Source: Prochlorococcus marinus XMU1412
Lineage (GTDB): Bacteria; Cyanobacteriota; Cyanobacteriia; PCC-6307; Cyanobiaceae
Assembly: GCF_017696315.1 (NCBI RefSeq)
Contig: NZ_JAAORJ010000001.1
Coordinates: forward strand, 16,452 to 80,451
DNA length: 64,000 nt
Direction: 5' to 3'
The notes beneath the pieces are model-generated. The model was not told the origin of the DNA, did not search any database, and saw only the letters and a list, made by a program, of their open reading frames with translations. Shown piece by piece: positions 55,312 through 64,000 of this stretch. Position 1 is the stretch's first letter. Each line of letters begins with the position of its first letter. The position numbers and the translations under genes were made by a program.

Positions 55312-55917
55312 TTAATTAATAGAAATTACGTCTTTTTCGTTGAACCCTTCCTTTATAAGTTCTTTGTTCAAATCATCTTTTGATGTAACTCTATCAACGA
55401 ATAATATTCCGTTTAAGTGATCCATTTCGTGTTGAATACACCTCGCCAGAAGTCCATCTGCTTTCATTTTTCGTGGTCTCCCCATTTCATCTCTAAATTT
55501 TAATTTTATAGTTGATGGTCTTACTACATTTAAATATACGCCAGGTATACTTAAGCAGCCTTCTTCGTATGAATTAAGGGTTGTTCCAAAGTCTGTAATT
55601 TCTGGATTGATTAATATTAGAGGTTCTGCTGCTGAATCTTCAAAATTTACATCTATGACAAGAAGCTCTTTGTTGATTCCAATTTGAGGTGCTGCAAGTC
55701 CAATTCCTTTAGCTGCGTACATGCTTTGAAGCATTTCTTTAGCAAGTTCTCTAATGGATTCGTCAACCTTAGTTATTCTTTTGGAATTTTGTCTTAATAC
55801 CTCATCACCAAGTTTATAAATATCTAGAGATGGCTTACCTGTTTGTTCTTTTGCAATTTTTTCTGAGCTTCCATTTGTTCTTGACTTTTTTGCAAGTTGT
55901 GAAAAATGGTTTGCCAC
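55312..55917 (-). CDS. def: Peptide deformylase
   Basis: Removes the formyl group from new proteins. The three motifs are present: GLAAPQIG (Gln), EGCLSIPG (the Cys metal ligand) and QHEMDHLNG (His metal ligands and Glu). There are 201 residues with an N-terminal extension of about 30 residues rich in polar amino acids ahead of the core. It begins the minus-strand run def-HIT-small membrane protein-ABC transporter-hli. Confidence 0.96.
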   Translation of the reverse strand: MANHFSQLAKKSRTNGSSEKIAKEQTGKPSLDIYKLGDEVLRQNSKRITKVDESIRELAKEMLQSMYAAKGIGLAAPQIGINKELLVIDVNFEDSAAEPLILINPEITDFGTTLNSYEEGCLSIPGVYLNVVRPSTIKLKFRDEMGRPRKMKADGLLARCIQHEMDHLNGILFVDRVTSKDDLNKELIKEGFNEKDVISIN

Positions 55918-55994
55918 GTTAAAAAAGTTTTTAATTAATAGTTTAGCTATAAAAATACTAGCACTTTAATTTACTTTCTTTATATATTTTTTAA

Positions 55995-57920
55995 ATGAGT
56001 AATGATCATAAGTTAAAAGTTAGGCAAACTGAATCTAAAAAAAATGCTTTCAAGGAATTAACTATTATTAGGGATACCATTTTTTGGATTGATGTTGTTG
56101 GTGAAAGTCAAAATGAAAATGCCATTTTTGCAAGACCATTTGATGTCAAAGAAGCGTTTCCCCAGCAATTAACAAGTAAAAAATACTATATTAAAAATAA
56201 TTTTCATGGATATGGTGGTAAATCTTATAAGTGTATATATTTTAAAAATAATTTTTATTTGATATGGATAGATCAGATAACTAAGGCAGTATGGTTTCAA
56301 ATTTTTAAAGAGGCAGCTTCAACTTACAGAAGCCAAAATAAATATCTCGCTTCAGTTCAAGAACCTAATCAACTATCTAAATCAATTGATGGAAACTTTG
56401 ATTCTTCATTTGTCATTTCTGAAAAAAATTTATTGTATGGAATTTGTGAAATAAATAATAGAGATTATTTATTTTCTTTAAATTTAAAAAAAACTAAACA
56501 GGATATTCATCGAATAAAAAAATTTAAAAATTTTGCTGGAGAATTATCTTCTAATACATCTGCTAACTTACTTTCTTGGATAGAGTGGGATTCTCCATAT
56601 ATGCCCTGGGAGAAAAATGAGCTGTTTTTTGCTCAAATAGATTTAGATGGCGAGATACAAAAAATAAAGAAATTCTCAAATAAGCTGATAAATTCCAAGA
56701 AAAAAGTGTCTTTTTTTCAACCCTATTGGATAAGTGAAACACATTTGGTATGTTCTGAAGATAGTTCTGGATGGTGGAACTTATTGTTTTTAGATGTTAG
56801 TGAAATTGAGAATATTTTTATTAAGAAAAGAGTAGAGAGAAATTTGATTGAATATGGAGCGCCACAATGGGTCACTGGAATAGCATTCTTTTCAGGGACT
56901 ATAGAAAATTTATTTTGTATAGCAAAAAAAGAAAATAGTTTAATAGTGGAACAATATAAAGATCTTGAATTTGTTAAAGAATTTTCTACTCCTTTTACCT
57001 CAATAAGTGATTTCAGTGTTTTTCGGAAAAAAGTTCTTTTAAAAGGTTATGGATCTGATTTTTTGGGAATTGTATTTGAAATTGATTGTGCAAAAAAAGT
57101 TTTATCAAGTTTTTCTGAGCAGATATTTTTTGATCATATAAAAGATTGTTCAAAACCTGAAACATTTTGGTTTAAAGGTTTTGAGGCTCAATCTACTCAT
57201 TCTTTTCTTTATAAGCCGCTTGTTGAAAATTTTAGAAAGCCACCGCTCCTTGTTAGAGCACATAGCGGACCAACTTCATGTTTTGATGGATCATATAATT
57301 CTGAAGTTCAATATTGGACGTCGAAGGGATTTTTTGTTGCTGAAGTAAATTATGGAGGATCATCAGGATTTGGCAAAGCATATAGAGAGAGGTTGAATTA
57401 TAAATGGGGTATTGTTGATTCTTATGATTGCAAAGCACTAGCTCTTGAATTGATTAAATCAAATCAAGTTGATAGTGAAAAAGTGGTAATTTTTGGGAAT
57501 AGTGCTGGTGGGTTAACTGCCCTGAATTGTTTATTATATGGGTCCATTTTTACAGCGGCAATTTGTAAATATCCTGTTATTGATTTGAAGGATATGCATT
57601 ACAACACTCATAGGTTTGAAAAAGATTATTTAAATTCTTTGGTTGGAAATTATGCAAAAAACCATGATGATTATATAAATAGATCACCGATAAATCATAT
57701 TAACAAAATAAAAAAACCTATCTTATTGTTTCATGGAAAAAAAGATACAGTTATTTCTTATAAACAAACTTTAAAAATTCAAGAAATTTTGATTCAGAAT
57801 AATAAATATTCAGAAGTTATTTTTTTTGATAATGAAGGTCATGGTTTTAGAAATATTGAAAATAAAGAAGTAGTAATGCAAAAATCTCAGGAATTTCTAA
57901 AAAATGCTTTGAATATTTAA
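55995..57920 (+). CDS. S9-family serine peptidase (prolyl oligopeptidase-like)
   Basis: 641 residues with an N-terminal beta-propeller-like region (about residues 30-390) and a C-terminal alpha/beta-hydrolase domain. In the latter the nucleophile is in FGNSAGGLTALN, the acid in LFHGKKDTVIS, and the histidine in DNEGHGF. Members trim short peptides or act on acylated residues; the specificity is not shown. The stop overlaps the sufS stop by 4 bases on the other strand. Confidence 0.88.
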   Translation: MSNDHKLKVRQTESKKNAFKELTIIRDTIFWIDVVGESQNENAIFARPFDVKEAFPQQLTSKKYYIKNNFHGYGGKSYKCIYFKNNFYLIWIDQITKAVWFQIFKEAASTYRSQNKYLASVQEPNQLSKSIDGNFDSSFVISEKNLLYGICEINNRDYLFSLNLKKTKQDIHRIKKFKNFAGELSSNTSANLLSWIEWDSPYMPWEKNELFFAQIDLDGEIQKIKKFSNKLINSKKKVSFFQPYWISETHLVCSEDSSGWWNLLFLDVSEIENIFIKKRVERNLIEYGAPQWVTGIAFFSGTIENLFCIAKKENSLIVEQYKDLEFVKEFSTPFTSISDFSVFRKKVLLKGYGSDFLGIVFEIDCAKKVLSSFSEQIFFDHIKDCSKPETFWFKGFEAQSTHSFLYKPLVENFRKPPLLVRAHSGPTSCFDGSYNSEVQYWTSKGFFVAEVNYGGSSGFGKAYRERLNYKWGIVDSYDCKALALELIKSNQVDSEKVVIFGNSAGGLTALNCLLYGSIFTAAICKYPVIDLKDMHYNTHRFEKDYLNSLVGNYAKNHDDYINRSPINHINKIKKPILLFHGKKDTVISYKQTLKIQEILIQNNKYSEVIFFDNEGHGFRNIENKEVVMQKSQEFLKNALNI

Positions 57921-59170
57921 GAATTGATTTTTAGAAAATCAATAGTATCTTTTAATTTTTCTATAAACATATCAATTTCTTCCTTATTGGTTGTGAAATT
58001 CATACTGATTCTGGCTGTTGATTTAATTCCAATGTATCTGTGAAGAGGTTGACAGCAATGGTGGCCACTTCTGATGCAAATTCCTTTTGAATCAAGAATT
58101 TCAGCAATATCATTTGAATGTATATTTTTTATATAAAAGGTGGCAAGTGAGGCTCTGTTTGGATCTATCTCCGGTGATGGACCTATGATTTCAATATTTT
58201 CTATTTGATTTAATTTTTCAAATAAATATTTAGTAATAGTCTTTTCATATTCATGAATTTCATTCAATCCAATATTGTTAATATAATTGATTGCTTCTGC
58301 AAGACCTATTGCTTCTGCGATGGCTGGAGTTCCGGCTTCAAATTTGTGTGGTAGCTCTGCCCAAGTACTTGTCTCTTCAAAAACATCTTGAATCATTTCG
58401 CCACCTCCAAAGAGAGGAGGAATTTTTTCTAGGATTTCTTTTCTTGACCAGAGGAAGCCAATACCTGTAGGACCGCATAGTTTATGTCCTGATCCAGCTA
58501 AAAAATCTATATTAAGATCAATCACATCCAGTTTTTGATGAGCCAAACTTTGGCATGCATCTATTAAAACTAAAGAACCTTTTTGTTTAGCTAATGTAGT
58601 TATTTCTTTTATTGGATTACAGCAACCTAGGGTATTACTAACATGTACTAGGCTAACAAGTTTAGTTCTAGATGTTAGTTTTGATTTAAAGTCGTCTATA
58701 TCTAATTTCCCATCTTTATCTATACCTATAAATTTTAATTTGCATTTATTTTTTGCTGCAACCATTTGCCATGGAACAATATTGCTATGATGCTCCATTA
58801 TTGATAAGAGAATTTCATCGTTTTCTTTTAATGAATATTCGCCCCATGATCTAGCTACTAGATTGATTGCCTCAGTAGCATTTCTTGTGAAAATAATTTC
58901 TTTTGTTGAATTCGCTTTTATATATTTGCTAATTAAATATCGTGCATTTTCAAATTCTTCTGTTGCTTTAGCACTTAATTGATGTGCCCCTCTATGTACA
59001 TTGGCATTAAAGTTTTTGTAATATTCATCAATTTTTTTCAAGACTTGTATTGGTTTTTGTGTGGTCGCAGCATGGTCTAAATAAATAATTTGCTCATTAC
59101 TTTTAAAGTTCTTATTTAAAAGAGGAAAGTCTTTCTTCGTTATTTCAGGAAAATTGTGAATCGTTTCCAT
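57917..59170 (-). CDS. sufS: Cysteine desulfurase SufS
   Basis: PLP enzyme that takes sulfur from cysteine as an enzyme-bound persulfide for Fe-S assembly. Family motifs: YLDHAATTQKP, MEHHSNIVPWQ, the lysine-bearing AGSGHKLCGPTGIGFLW and the active-cysteine loop IRSGHHCCQPLH. There are 417 residues. It is the last gene of the suf operon: its start overlaps the sufD stop by one base (TAATG). No sufE or sufU lies nearby, and the partner that accepts the sulfur must be elsewhere. Confidence 0.95.
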   Translation of the reverse strand: METIHNFPEITKKDFPLLNKNFKSNEQIIYLDHAATTQKPIQVLKKIDEYYKNFNANVHRGAHQLSAKATEEFENARYLISKYIKANSTKEIIFTRNATEAINLVARSWGEYSLKENDEILLSIMEHHSNIVPWQMVAAKNKCKLKFIGIDKDGKLDIDDFKSKLTSRTKLVSLVHVSNTLGCCNPIKEITTLAKQKGSLVLIDACQSLAHQKLDVIDLNIDFLAGSGHKLCGPTGIGFLWSRKEILEKIPPLFGGGEMIQDVFEETSTWAELPHKFEAGTPAIAEAIGLAEAINYINNIGLNEIHEYEKTITKYLFEKLNQIENIEIIGPSPEIDPNRASLATFYIKNIHSNDIAEILDSKGICIRSGHHCCQPLHRYIGIKSTARISMNFTTNKEEIDMFIEKLKDTIDFLKINS

Positions 59171-60387
59171 TAATTCTCATTTAAAAGTTTATCAAGCAAA
59201 TCCCATTTATCTTTTGAAATGGGAATAAATGAAAGTATTTCTTGAAAGTAAGAACTTAATTGTAGTTTACTTGCTTCTGTTAATGTGATCCCTCTTGTTC
59301 GCATATAAAAAAGTTCTTCTTCATTTAGTTGTGAAATTGTAGCTCCATGTTTGCATTTGACATCATCAGCAATTATTTCTAATTGAGGTTTGGTATCTAT
59401 TTGTGCGAGATTTGATAAAAGTAAATTTCTGCTTAATTGGGAAGCATCAGTTCTCTGGGCAATTTTCGGAACTATTATTGAACCTTCAAATATTGCATGT
59501 GATTTATCATCAGCAAGTGATTTATTAATTTGATCTAGAAATCCATTTGGGCCATTAAATTCTATTTTTGTATAGGTTGAAATTTGCTCATCTTTTTTGG
59601 TTATTTGCATACCTTTGATATTTGTTTTAGCGTTTCCCGCAGATTGTTTAATACTAATTTCAAATCTCGCGTAATTGAATTTGAAATGTAAAGATCCTAA
59701 GTTGTATGCACTATTTTTTTGTTGTATTACATTGAGAGAATTTAATAGATTGGATCTGTTTTCACCGTAAGAAACAACACCATGATTTAAGGAACTATTT
59801 TCTTTCAAGCAAAAGAAAGTTGATTGAGATAATGAAGAGTTTTCTTTACAAAGATTTACTTGTAATAATTCAACATCACAATTATTTTCTAAAAATATTA
59901 CTAGGGTTTTTGCGTTTAAAGCATTACTTGATGCATTACTAAAAATTTCAATAGGAGGAATTTTTGATCCATTTATTTTTAATCCCAAAATATTATTTTT
60001 ACAACTTAAAGAAAGATTTAGTAGGTCACTCCAATTTTCGTTTTGCTGGAAAAAAGATATCTGTTCTTTGATATATTTTTGTAATTCATCCTCACTTAAT
60101 TGCTGTATTGAATAATTTTTCTCTATTAATTTAATTTGGCAATTCTCACCAATTATTAACCTAATAGTACTTTGCGAATTTTTCGGGTATGGCATATCAA
60201 ATTGTGAATTTTTTTCATTAACTGAATAATCTAAAAAGTTTGACAATTTTGATTTATTTGAAAGTCTCCATAGTTCACTTTTAGGATTAGGGAGAGGGGT
60301 TGATTGTAATTTATTAAGACAGATTTTTTGTATTTCTGTTAGGTTATCATCCGATTTATTTGTTTTTATTTTTTCAATAATTTTCAT
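59170..60387 (-). CDS. sufD: Fe-S assembly protein SufD
   Basis: Scaffold partner of SufB and SufC. The 405 residues contain the SufBD core domain in the C-terminal half (KTNIKGMQITKKDEQISTYTKIEFNGP and CKHGATISQLNEEELFYMRTRGIT), where the conserved KCKHGAT and the RG segment near the end are family markers. The N-terminal half is less conserved, as usual for SufD. It follows sufC by 4 bases and precedes sufS with a one-base overlap. Confidence 0.93.
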   Translation of the reverse strand: MKIIEKIKTNKSDDNLTEIQKICLNKLQSTPLPNPKSELWRLSNKSKLSNFLDYSVNEKNSQFDMPYPKNSQSTIRLIIGENCQIKLIEKNYSIQQLSEDELQKYIKEQISFFQQNENWSDLLNLSLSCKNNILGLKINGSKIPPIEIFSNASSNALNAKTLVIFLENNCDVELLQVNLCKENSSLSQSTFFCLKENSSLNHGVVSYGENRSNLLNSLNVIQQKNSAYNLGSLHFKFNYARFEISIKQSAGNAKTNIKGMQITKKDEQISTYTKIEFNGPNGFLDQINKSLADDKSHAIFEGSIIVPKIAQRTDASQLSRNLLLSNLAQIDTKPQLEIIADDVKCKHGATISQLNEEELFYMRTRGITLTEASKLQLSSYFQEILSFIPISKDKWDLLDKLLNEN

Positions 60388-60391
60388 TTCT

Positions 60392-61177
60392 TTAGGTCTC
60401 TTTTATAAAGTTATCAGTCCATTCATACCCTTTTTCCTCAAGCTCTAGAGCAAGATCACTCTCACCAGTTTTTATGATTTGTCCGTCTGACATAACATGG
60501 ACATAATTTGGTTTAATTTCATCTAATAATCTTTGATAGTGGGTAATAAGTATAATTCCAGTCTGTGCATTAGAAATTTTTTTAATTCCTGATGCCACTA
60601 TTCTTAGAGCATCGATATCTAGACCAGAATCGGTCTCATCTAATATTGCTATCTTGGGCTCAAGCAAAGCCATTTGCAGAATCTCATTTCTTTTTTTTTC
60701 ACCTCCAGAAAAGCCTTGATTTACACTCCTTGATAGGAATGCGTGATCCATTTTCACAATTTCTAACTTTTCTTTAACTAATTCTTCAAAATCAAAAGTA
60801 TCCAATTCTTCTTTGTTGAGGAATTTCCTTCTAGCATTAGTTGAAACTCTAAGAAACTCAAGATTACTTACACCTGGAATCTCAATTGGATATTGGAAAC
60901 CAAGAAAAATTCCTGATTGAGATCTCTCTTCAGGTTCTAGAGAGTTGATGTTTTCACCTAAAAATTTTATGTCGCCATTTGTAATACTATATGAGGGATG
61001 TCCTGCAATGATTTTCGAAAGAGTACTTTTGCCACATCCATTTCTTCCCATAATGGCATGGATTTCTCCAGGATAGACAGTAAGTGAAACCCCTTTTAAA
61101 ATTGGAAGATTATCAGTAGATGCAGAGAGATTTTCAACTTCTAAAATTGGGTCTGATTCTTTCATTTTACTTTGCAT
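60392..61177 (-). CDS. sufC: Fe-S assembly ATPase SufC
   Basis: ABC-type ATPase of the SufBCD scaffold. Walker [12 protein letters not shown] at about 43-53, the signature [13 protein letters not shown], Walker [17 protein letters not shown] and the H-loop LITHYQRL are all seen. There are 261 residues, which is normal. It lies between sufB and sufD in the expected order, with 21 and 4 bases between the genes. Confidence 0.96.
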   Translation of the reverse strand: MQSKMKESDPILEVENLSASTDNLPILKGVSLTVYPGEIHAIMGRNGCGKSTLSKIIAGHPSYSITNGDIKFLGENINSLEPEERSQSGIFLGFQYPIEIPGVSNLEFLRVSTNARRKFLNKEELDTFDFEELVKEKLEIVKMDHAFLSRSVNQGFSGGEKKRNEILQMALLEPKIAILDETDSGLDIDALRIVASGIKKISNAQTGIILITHYQRLLDEIKPNYVHVMSDGQIIKTGESDLALELEEKGYEWTDNFIKET

Positions 61178-61198
61178 TTCAGTTTAGAAATTGATAAA

Positions 61199-62641
61199 TT
61201 AACCTACTGATCCCTCTAGTTTAAGTGCCAGTAACTTATCTGCTTCAGCAGCAAATTCCATAGGTAATTGATTAAATACATCTCTGCAAAAACCGCTGAC
61301 CATCATAGATACTGCCTCCTCAAATTCTATACCTCTGCTTTGGAGATAAAAAAGTTGGTCTTCTGAGATTCTACATGTGCTTGCTTCATGCTCAATTTCA
61401 GAATTGGGTTGTTGAGATTTGATGTAAGGGAATGTATTTGCAGTAGCTTGATCCCCTATTAACATTGAATCACATTGACTGTAATTTCTTGATCCTGTAG
61501 CTTTCGTTCCCATTTTGACAAGACCTCTGTAGCTATTTTTTGAGTTCCCTGCACTAATACCTTTGCTAACAATAGTTGATTTGGTCTTAGGACCAATATG
61601 GATCATTTTTGTGCCGGTATCTGCTTGCTGTCGATTATTGGTGAGAGCCACTGAATAAAATTCTCCTACAGATTCTTCCCCTAAAAGAAGACAGCTAGGA
61701 TATTTCCATGTAATTGCAGACCCTGTTTCAACTTGAGACCAGCTAATTTTACTTCTCTTACCTAAACATTTTCCTCTCTTGGTGACAAAATTAAAAATTC
61801 CGCCAATACCTTCTTCATCACCAGCATACCAATTTTGCACTGTTGAATATTTTATTGAGGCGTCGTCTAATGCTACAAGCTCTACAACTGCTGCATGTAG
61901 GGTATTAGTATCAAACATTGGAGCTGTACAACCTTCCAAATAACTTACAGAACTTGATTCTTCAGCAATGATTAGTGTTCTTTCGAATTGCCCTGAATCT
62001 CCACTATTAATTCTGAAGTAGGAAGATAGATCCATAGGGCAGGTAACACCTTTTGGGATATAGACAAAAGAACCATCACTAAAAACTGCAGAATTTAGTG
62101 CTGCAAAGTAATTATCACTAGCTGGAACCACTGTACCTAAATATTTTTCAATCAAATCCGCATGATTTTTTACTGCTTCACTAATTGAGCAAAATATAAC
62201 TCCATGTTCAGCAAGTTCTTCTCTAAAAGTTGTGGCTATGGAAACACTATCAAAGACAGCATCTACTGCTACATTTGTGAGTTTTTTTTGCTCTGTGAGG
62301 GGTATTCCTAATTTGTCAAAAGTCTCAAGAAGTTTGGGATCAACTTCATCTAAGCTAGAAATTTTCTCTTTTCGCTTAGGAGCAGAGTAATAAATAATAT
62401 CTTGATAATCAATTTTTTTATATCCTAATGCTGCCCAGTCAGGCTCTTTCATTTTTTGCCATTTTTTAAAGGCTTTTAATCTAAAATCAAGAAGAAATTT
62501 TGGCTCTTCTTTTTTCAGTGAAATTAATTTTATGATATCTTCATTTAATCCCTTTTCTATTTTTTCAGTTTCAATATCAGTAACGAAACCATATTTGTAA
62601 GGCTCTTTTACTACATCTTTAACTAAATTTTCGTTGACCAT
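61199..62641 (-). CDS. sufB: Fe-S assembly scaffold SufB
   Basis: First gene of the suf operon, 480 residues. Typical SufB blocks: [71 protein letters not shown], and near the end [27 protein letters not shown]. Cyanobacteria rely on suf for photosystem I and other Fe-S proteins. Divergent from a 117-residue gene across 95 bases. The sufR repressor often found at this place in other cyanobacteria is not in the window. Confidence 0.96.
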   Translation of the reverse strand: MVNENLVKDVVKEPYKYGFVTDIETEKIEKGLNEDIIKLISLKKEEPKFLLDFRLKAFKKWQKMKEPDWAALGYKKIDYQDIIYYSAPKRKEKISSLDEVDPKLLETFDKLGIPLTEQKKLTNVAVDAVFDSVSIATTFREELAEHGVIFCSISEAVKNHADLIEKYLGTVVPASDNYFAALNSAVFSDGSFVYIPKGVTCPMDLSSYFRINSGDSGQFERTLIIAEESSSVSYLEGCTAPMFDTNTLHAAVVELVALDDASIKYSTVQNWYAGDEEGIGGIFNFVTKRGKCLGKRSKISWSQVETGSAITWKYPSCLLLGEESVGEFYSVALTNNRQQADTGTKMIHIGPKTKSTIVSKGISAGNSKNSYRGLVKMGTKATGSRNYSQCDSMLIGDQATANTFPYIKSQQPNSEIEHEASTCRISEDQLFYLQSRGIEFEEAVSMMVSGFCRDVFNQLPMEFAAEADKLLALKLEGSVG

Positions 62642-62675
62642 GTTATCAAGAATAACTTATTACAATTAGCTTTAT

Positions 62676-62704
62676 ATACTCTAACGAAAGATCCCCCCAA
62701 TATT
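62676..62704 (-). promoter_or_regulatory. Candidate promoter for the suf operon
   Basis: In the divergent gap the minus strand shows a -35-like TTGGGG, a spacer of about 16 bases and a -10-like TATATA roughly 35 bases upstream of sufB. Support is by sequence only. No clear SufR-type inverted repeat is seen. Confidence 0.35.
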
Positions 62705-62736
62705 GAGTTTTTTTCCTTTATTAAAACTAAAAATTA

Positions 62737-63090
62737 ATGTCTAATCATCTTGATCCCTTGTCTAACCCATTAAACATAGAAACTATTCAAGAAATTGATA
62801 ATCTTGATCTACCCATAATGCAGAAACATCATTTAAGAATACTCGCTCATTGCCTTCAGATTTTAAAAATTATCAATGTAGATAGTAGTTTGGAATATCA
62901 AAATAAAAATCCCCTGAGAGAATGGTGTGATAACCAATCCAAAAAATTTGATGATAAAAAATTTAGTGATCTTTTTTATGAGCAGTTAGAATCCACTTCG
63001 AAAACATTAAGTACTTTTTCAAAAAAAATAGGTAAAAGTATTGAGGATTTAGAGATAGATGATTTAGTACTTCTGGTGGAACAACGCTGA
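62737..63090 (+). CDS. Conserved-looking protein divergent from suf, function unknown
   Basis: 117 residues, mostly helical and polar, with no membrane span. A His-rich stretch (MQKHHLRILAHCLQIL) and a Trp/Cys segment (REWCDNQSKKF) give it a protein-like character, but I recognise no family. It is not SufR: no winged-helix start and only half the length, without the C-terminal Cys cluster. The start ATG is 95 bases from sufB. A link with Fe-S assembly is suggested only by position. Confidence 0.65.
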   Translation: MSNHLDPLSNPLNIETIQEIDNLDLPIMQKHHLRILAHCLQILKIINVDSSLEYQNKNPLREWCDNQSKKFDDKKFSDLFYEQLESTSKTLSTFSKKIGKSIEDLEIDDLVLLVEQR

Positions 63091-63363
63091 ATTCTCATTT
63101 ATTTAACTGATCCCGAAGAAAAAATATATTTTTGTTGAGTCGTTAACAAATTCAGGTAATAAAATTTAAAAAAAAAGAAAATTAATTCACATTTTAAAAA
63201 GATCTGAAAATTAATTAATTTCTTTGATACCAACTGTTTTGAAGAGAAATATCAATTTTGAGAATTTTTTAGTAGTCAGAGGATCCTGACGACAGGCCAA
63301 AAAGACACACAATTCCTAAAAAAAAAGAACATACTGATCCCAAACAAAAACGGAGAATTTAAA
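63091..63363. other. Intergenic gap before the DUF4912 gene
   Basis: A 273-base AT-rich gap. It contains a GC-containing inverted repeat (GTCAG / CTGAC at 63275-63290, 6-base loop) in an otherwise AT-rich leader, followed by a run of A. No open frame with protein content is seen. It may be the 5' leader of the downstream gene or hold a small RNA; neither is shown. Confidence 0.45.
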
Positions 63364-63378
63364 GTGGCTGATGGGATC

Positions 63379-64000
63379 ATGAATAAAGATCAATTACTCT
63401 CACTAACCCTCAGACAATTACGTCAAGAAGCAAGTAAATTATCGGTTCCGCTGTATAGTCGCAAAACAAAAGCTGTTTTAGTTGATTTAATACTTAAATA
63501 TCAAGAAAAATCTACAATAAAAGAATATACTGCACCTCCTGAGTCTAAATCTGAAGAAACTTCTGAGTCCAATACTTTCAAGAGTACTGAAGAAGTTAAA
63601 ACAAATGTAGTTTTCCTACCCCGGGATCCAGATTGGGCTTATGTTTTTTGGCAAATATCTGACGCAGATAGAGTTAAAGCACAATCTTTGGGAGCCAATA
63701 AATTATGTTTACGATTATTTGATGCATCAGGTTCTCAAGGAAGCAACTTGAATCAAGGAACACTAAGGGAGATAACAGTTGATAGTTACAGTACCGAGTG
63801 GTACTTGCCAATCCCACTTGCAGATAGAGATTATAAAGTTGAATTAGGTTACAAATATGGTTTTAACTGGATGTCATTGGCATTCTCTTCGATAAGCCAT
63901 GTTCCTGGGTCACATCCTTCTGAGCAAATTCTTGATAAATTTGTACCATTTAATTTAGATTCTACTTCTGAATCAATTCCAGATATTTCTAATCCTGTTG
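63379..64000 (+). CDS. DUF4912 protein with Rho-N-like start (3' end outside window)
   Basis: Open frame that runs off the right edge, at least 207 residues. From ATG 63379 it starts with MNKDQLLSLTLRQLRQEASKLSVP, a short helical SAP/Rho-N-like segment, then a polar linker. The DUF4912 domain follows: VVFLPRDPDWAYVFWQIS, KLCLRLFDASG, TEWYLPIPLADRDYKVELGY and SNPV at the edge. DUF4912 proteins are common in cyanobacteria and of unknown role. A GTG at 63364 would add five residues and is the alternative start. Confidence 0.8.
   Translation, partial: MNKDQLLSLTLRQLRQEASKLSVPLYSRKTKAVLVDLILKYQEKSTIKEYTAPPESKSEETSESNTFKSTEEVKTNVVFLPRDPDWAYVFWQISDADRVKAQSLGANKLCLRLFDASGSQGSNLNQGTLREITVDSYSTEWYLPIPLADRDYKVELGYKYGFNWMSLAFSSISHVPGSHPSEQILDKFVPFNLDSTSESIPDISNPV

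Noticed and set aside
63275-63290. Small regulatory RNA from the GC-containing hairpin
   Set aside because: A single 5-bp stem is too little evidence, and no promoter or terminator pair frames it.

Overview
The window is a stretch of chromosome from a marine picocyanobacterium, most probably a high-light-adapted Prochlorococcus. The basis is mixed. Seen directly: a strongly AT-rich sequence with very short gaps between genes, a permuted two-piece tmRNA whose encoded tag reads ANKIVSFSRQTAPVAA, and the cyanobacterial or plastid-type genes psbX, ycf66, hli, a flavodiiron pair, gap2 and sufBCDS. Known of the group: this gene order (grpE-dnaJ, murBC, gap2, guaA, flv pair, alaS, smc, accC, psbX-ycf66, suf) matches the region near the origin end of HL Prochlorococcus genomes. 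The strain cannot be fixed from sequence reading alone.

Layout. 1-5.3 kb: the end of a glycine-rich (probably RRM) protein, dusA, msrB, then the chaperone/ribosome cluster grpE-dnaJ-tusA-like-rsgA facing ybaB. 5.2-7.6 kb: murC-murB on the minus strand, divergent from gap2. 8.8-14 kb: thiL and a lumenal-type cyclophilin, efp-accB, pdxA and an SDR gene. 14-16 kb: small and membrane proteins, including an HNH protein and an AbrB-like half transporter. 16-24 kb: serine-glyoxylate-type aminotransferase, cbiD, guaA, a PD-(D/E)XK nuclease-like gene, small genes and penicillin-binding protein 2. 23.6-27.7 kb: flv3-like, flv1-like and an FMN reductase in one minus-strand operon. 27.8-37.6 kb: alaS, speA, ndk, a ThiO-like oxidase, gatB, coaE and argJ. 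37.6-42.6 kb: an orphan ParA with a membrane protein, an aldo/keto reductase, the tmRNA, an RlmL-like methylase and a YqjE/YqjD-like membrane pair. 42.6-49.1 kb: a LigD-phosphoesterase-like protein, smc, a PRC-barrel protein, an LpxB-like protein and tRNA-Leu. 49.4-55.9 kb: accC, yggT, psbX, ycf66, hli, an SbmA-like ABC transporter, HIT and def. 56-64 kb: an S9 peptidase, the sufBCDS operon, a divergent small protein and the start of a DUF4912 protein.

The genes are mainly core metabolism: translation and its quality control (efp, alaS, gatB, def, rsgA, tmRNA, tRNA-Leu), wall synthesis (murB, murC, PBP2), fatty-acid synthesis (accB and accC, about 37 kb apart), cofactors (thiL, pdxA, coaE, cbiD, Fe-S assembly) and photosynthetic electron-flow protection (flv pair, hli, psbX). 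Many neighbouring genes abut or overlap, and convergent pairs often overlap at their 3' ends. Several starts are non-ATG.

I found no CRISPR array, insertion sequence, prophage or other clear mobile element, and no convincing new defence or biosynthetic system. The points most worth a second look are the glycine-rich coding repeat, the Cas4-like nuclease outside any CRISPR context, the tRNA-Leu with an AAG anticodon, the orphan ParA with an overlapping membrane partner, and several very small genes too short for ordinary ORF calling.
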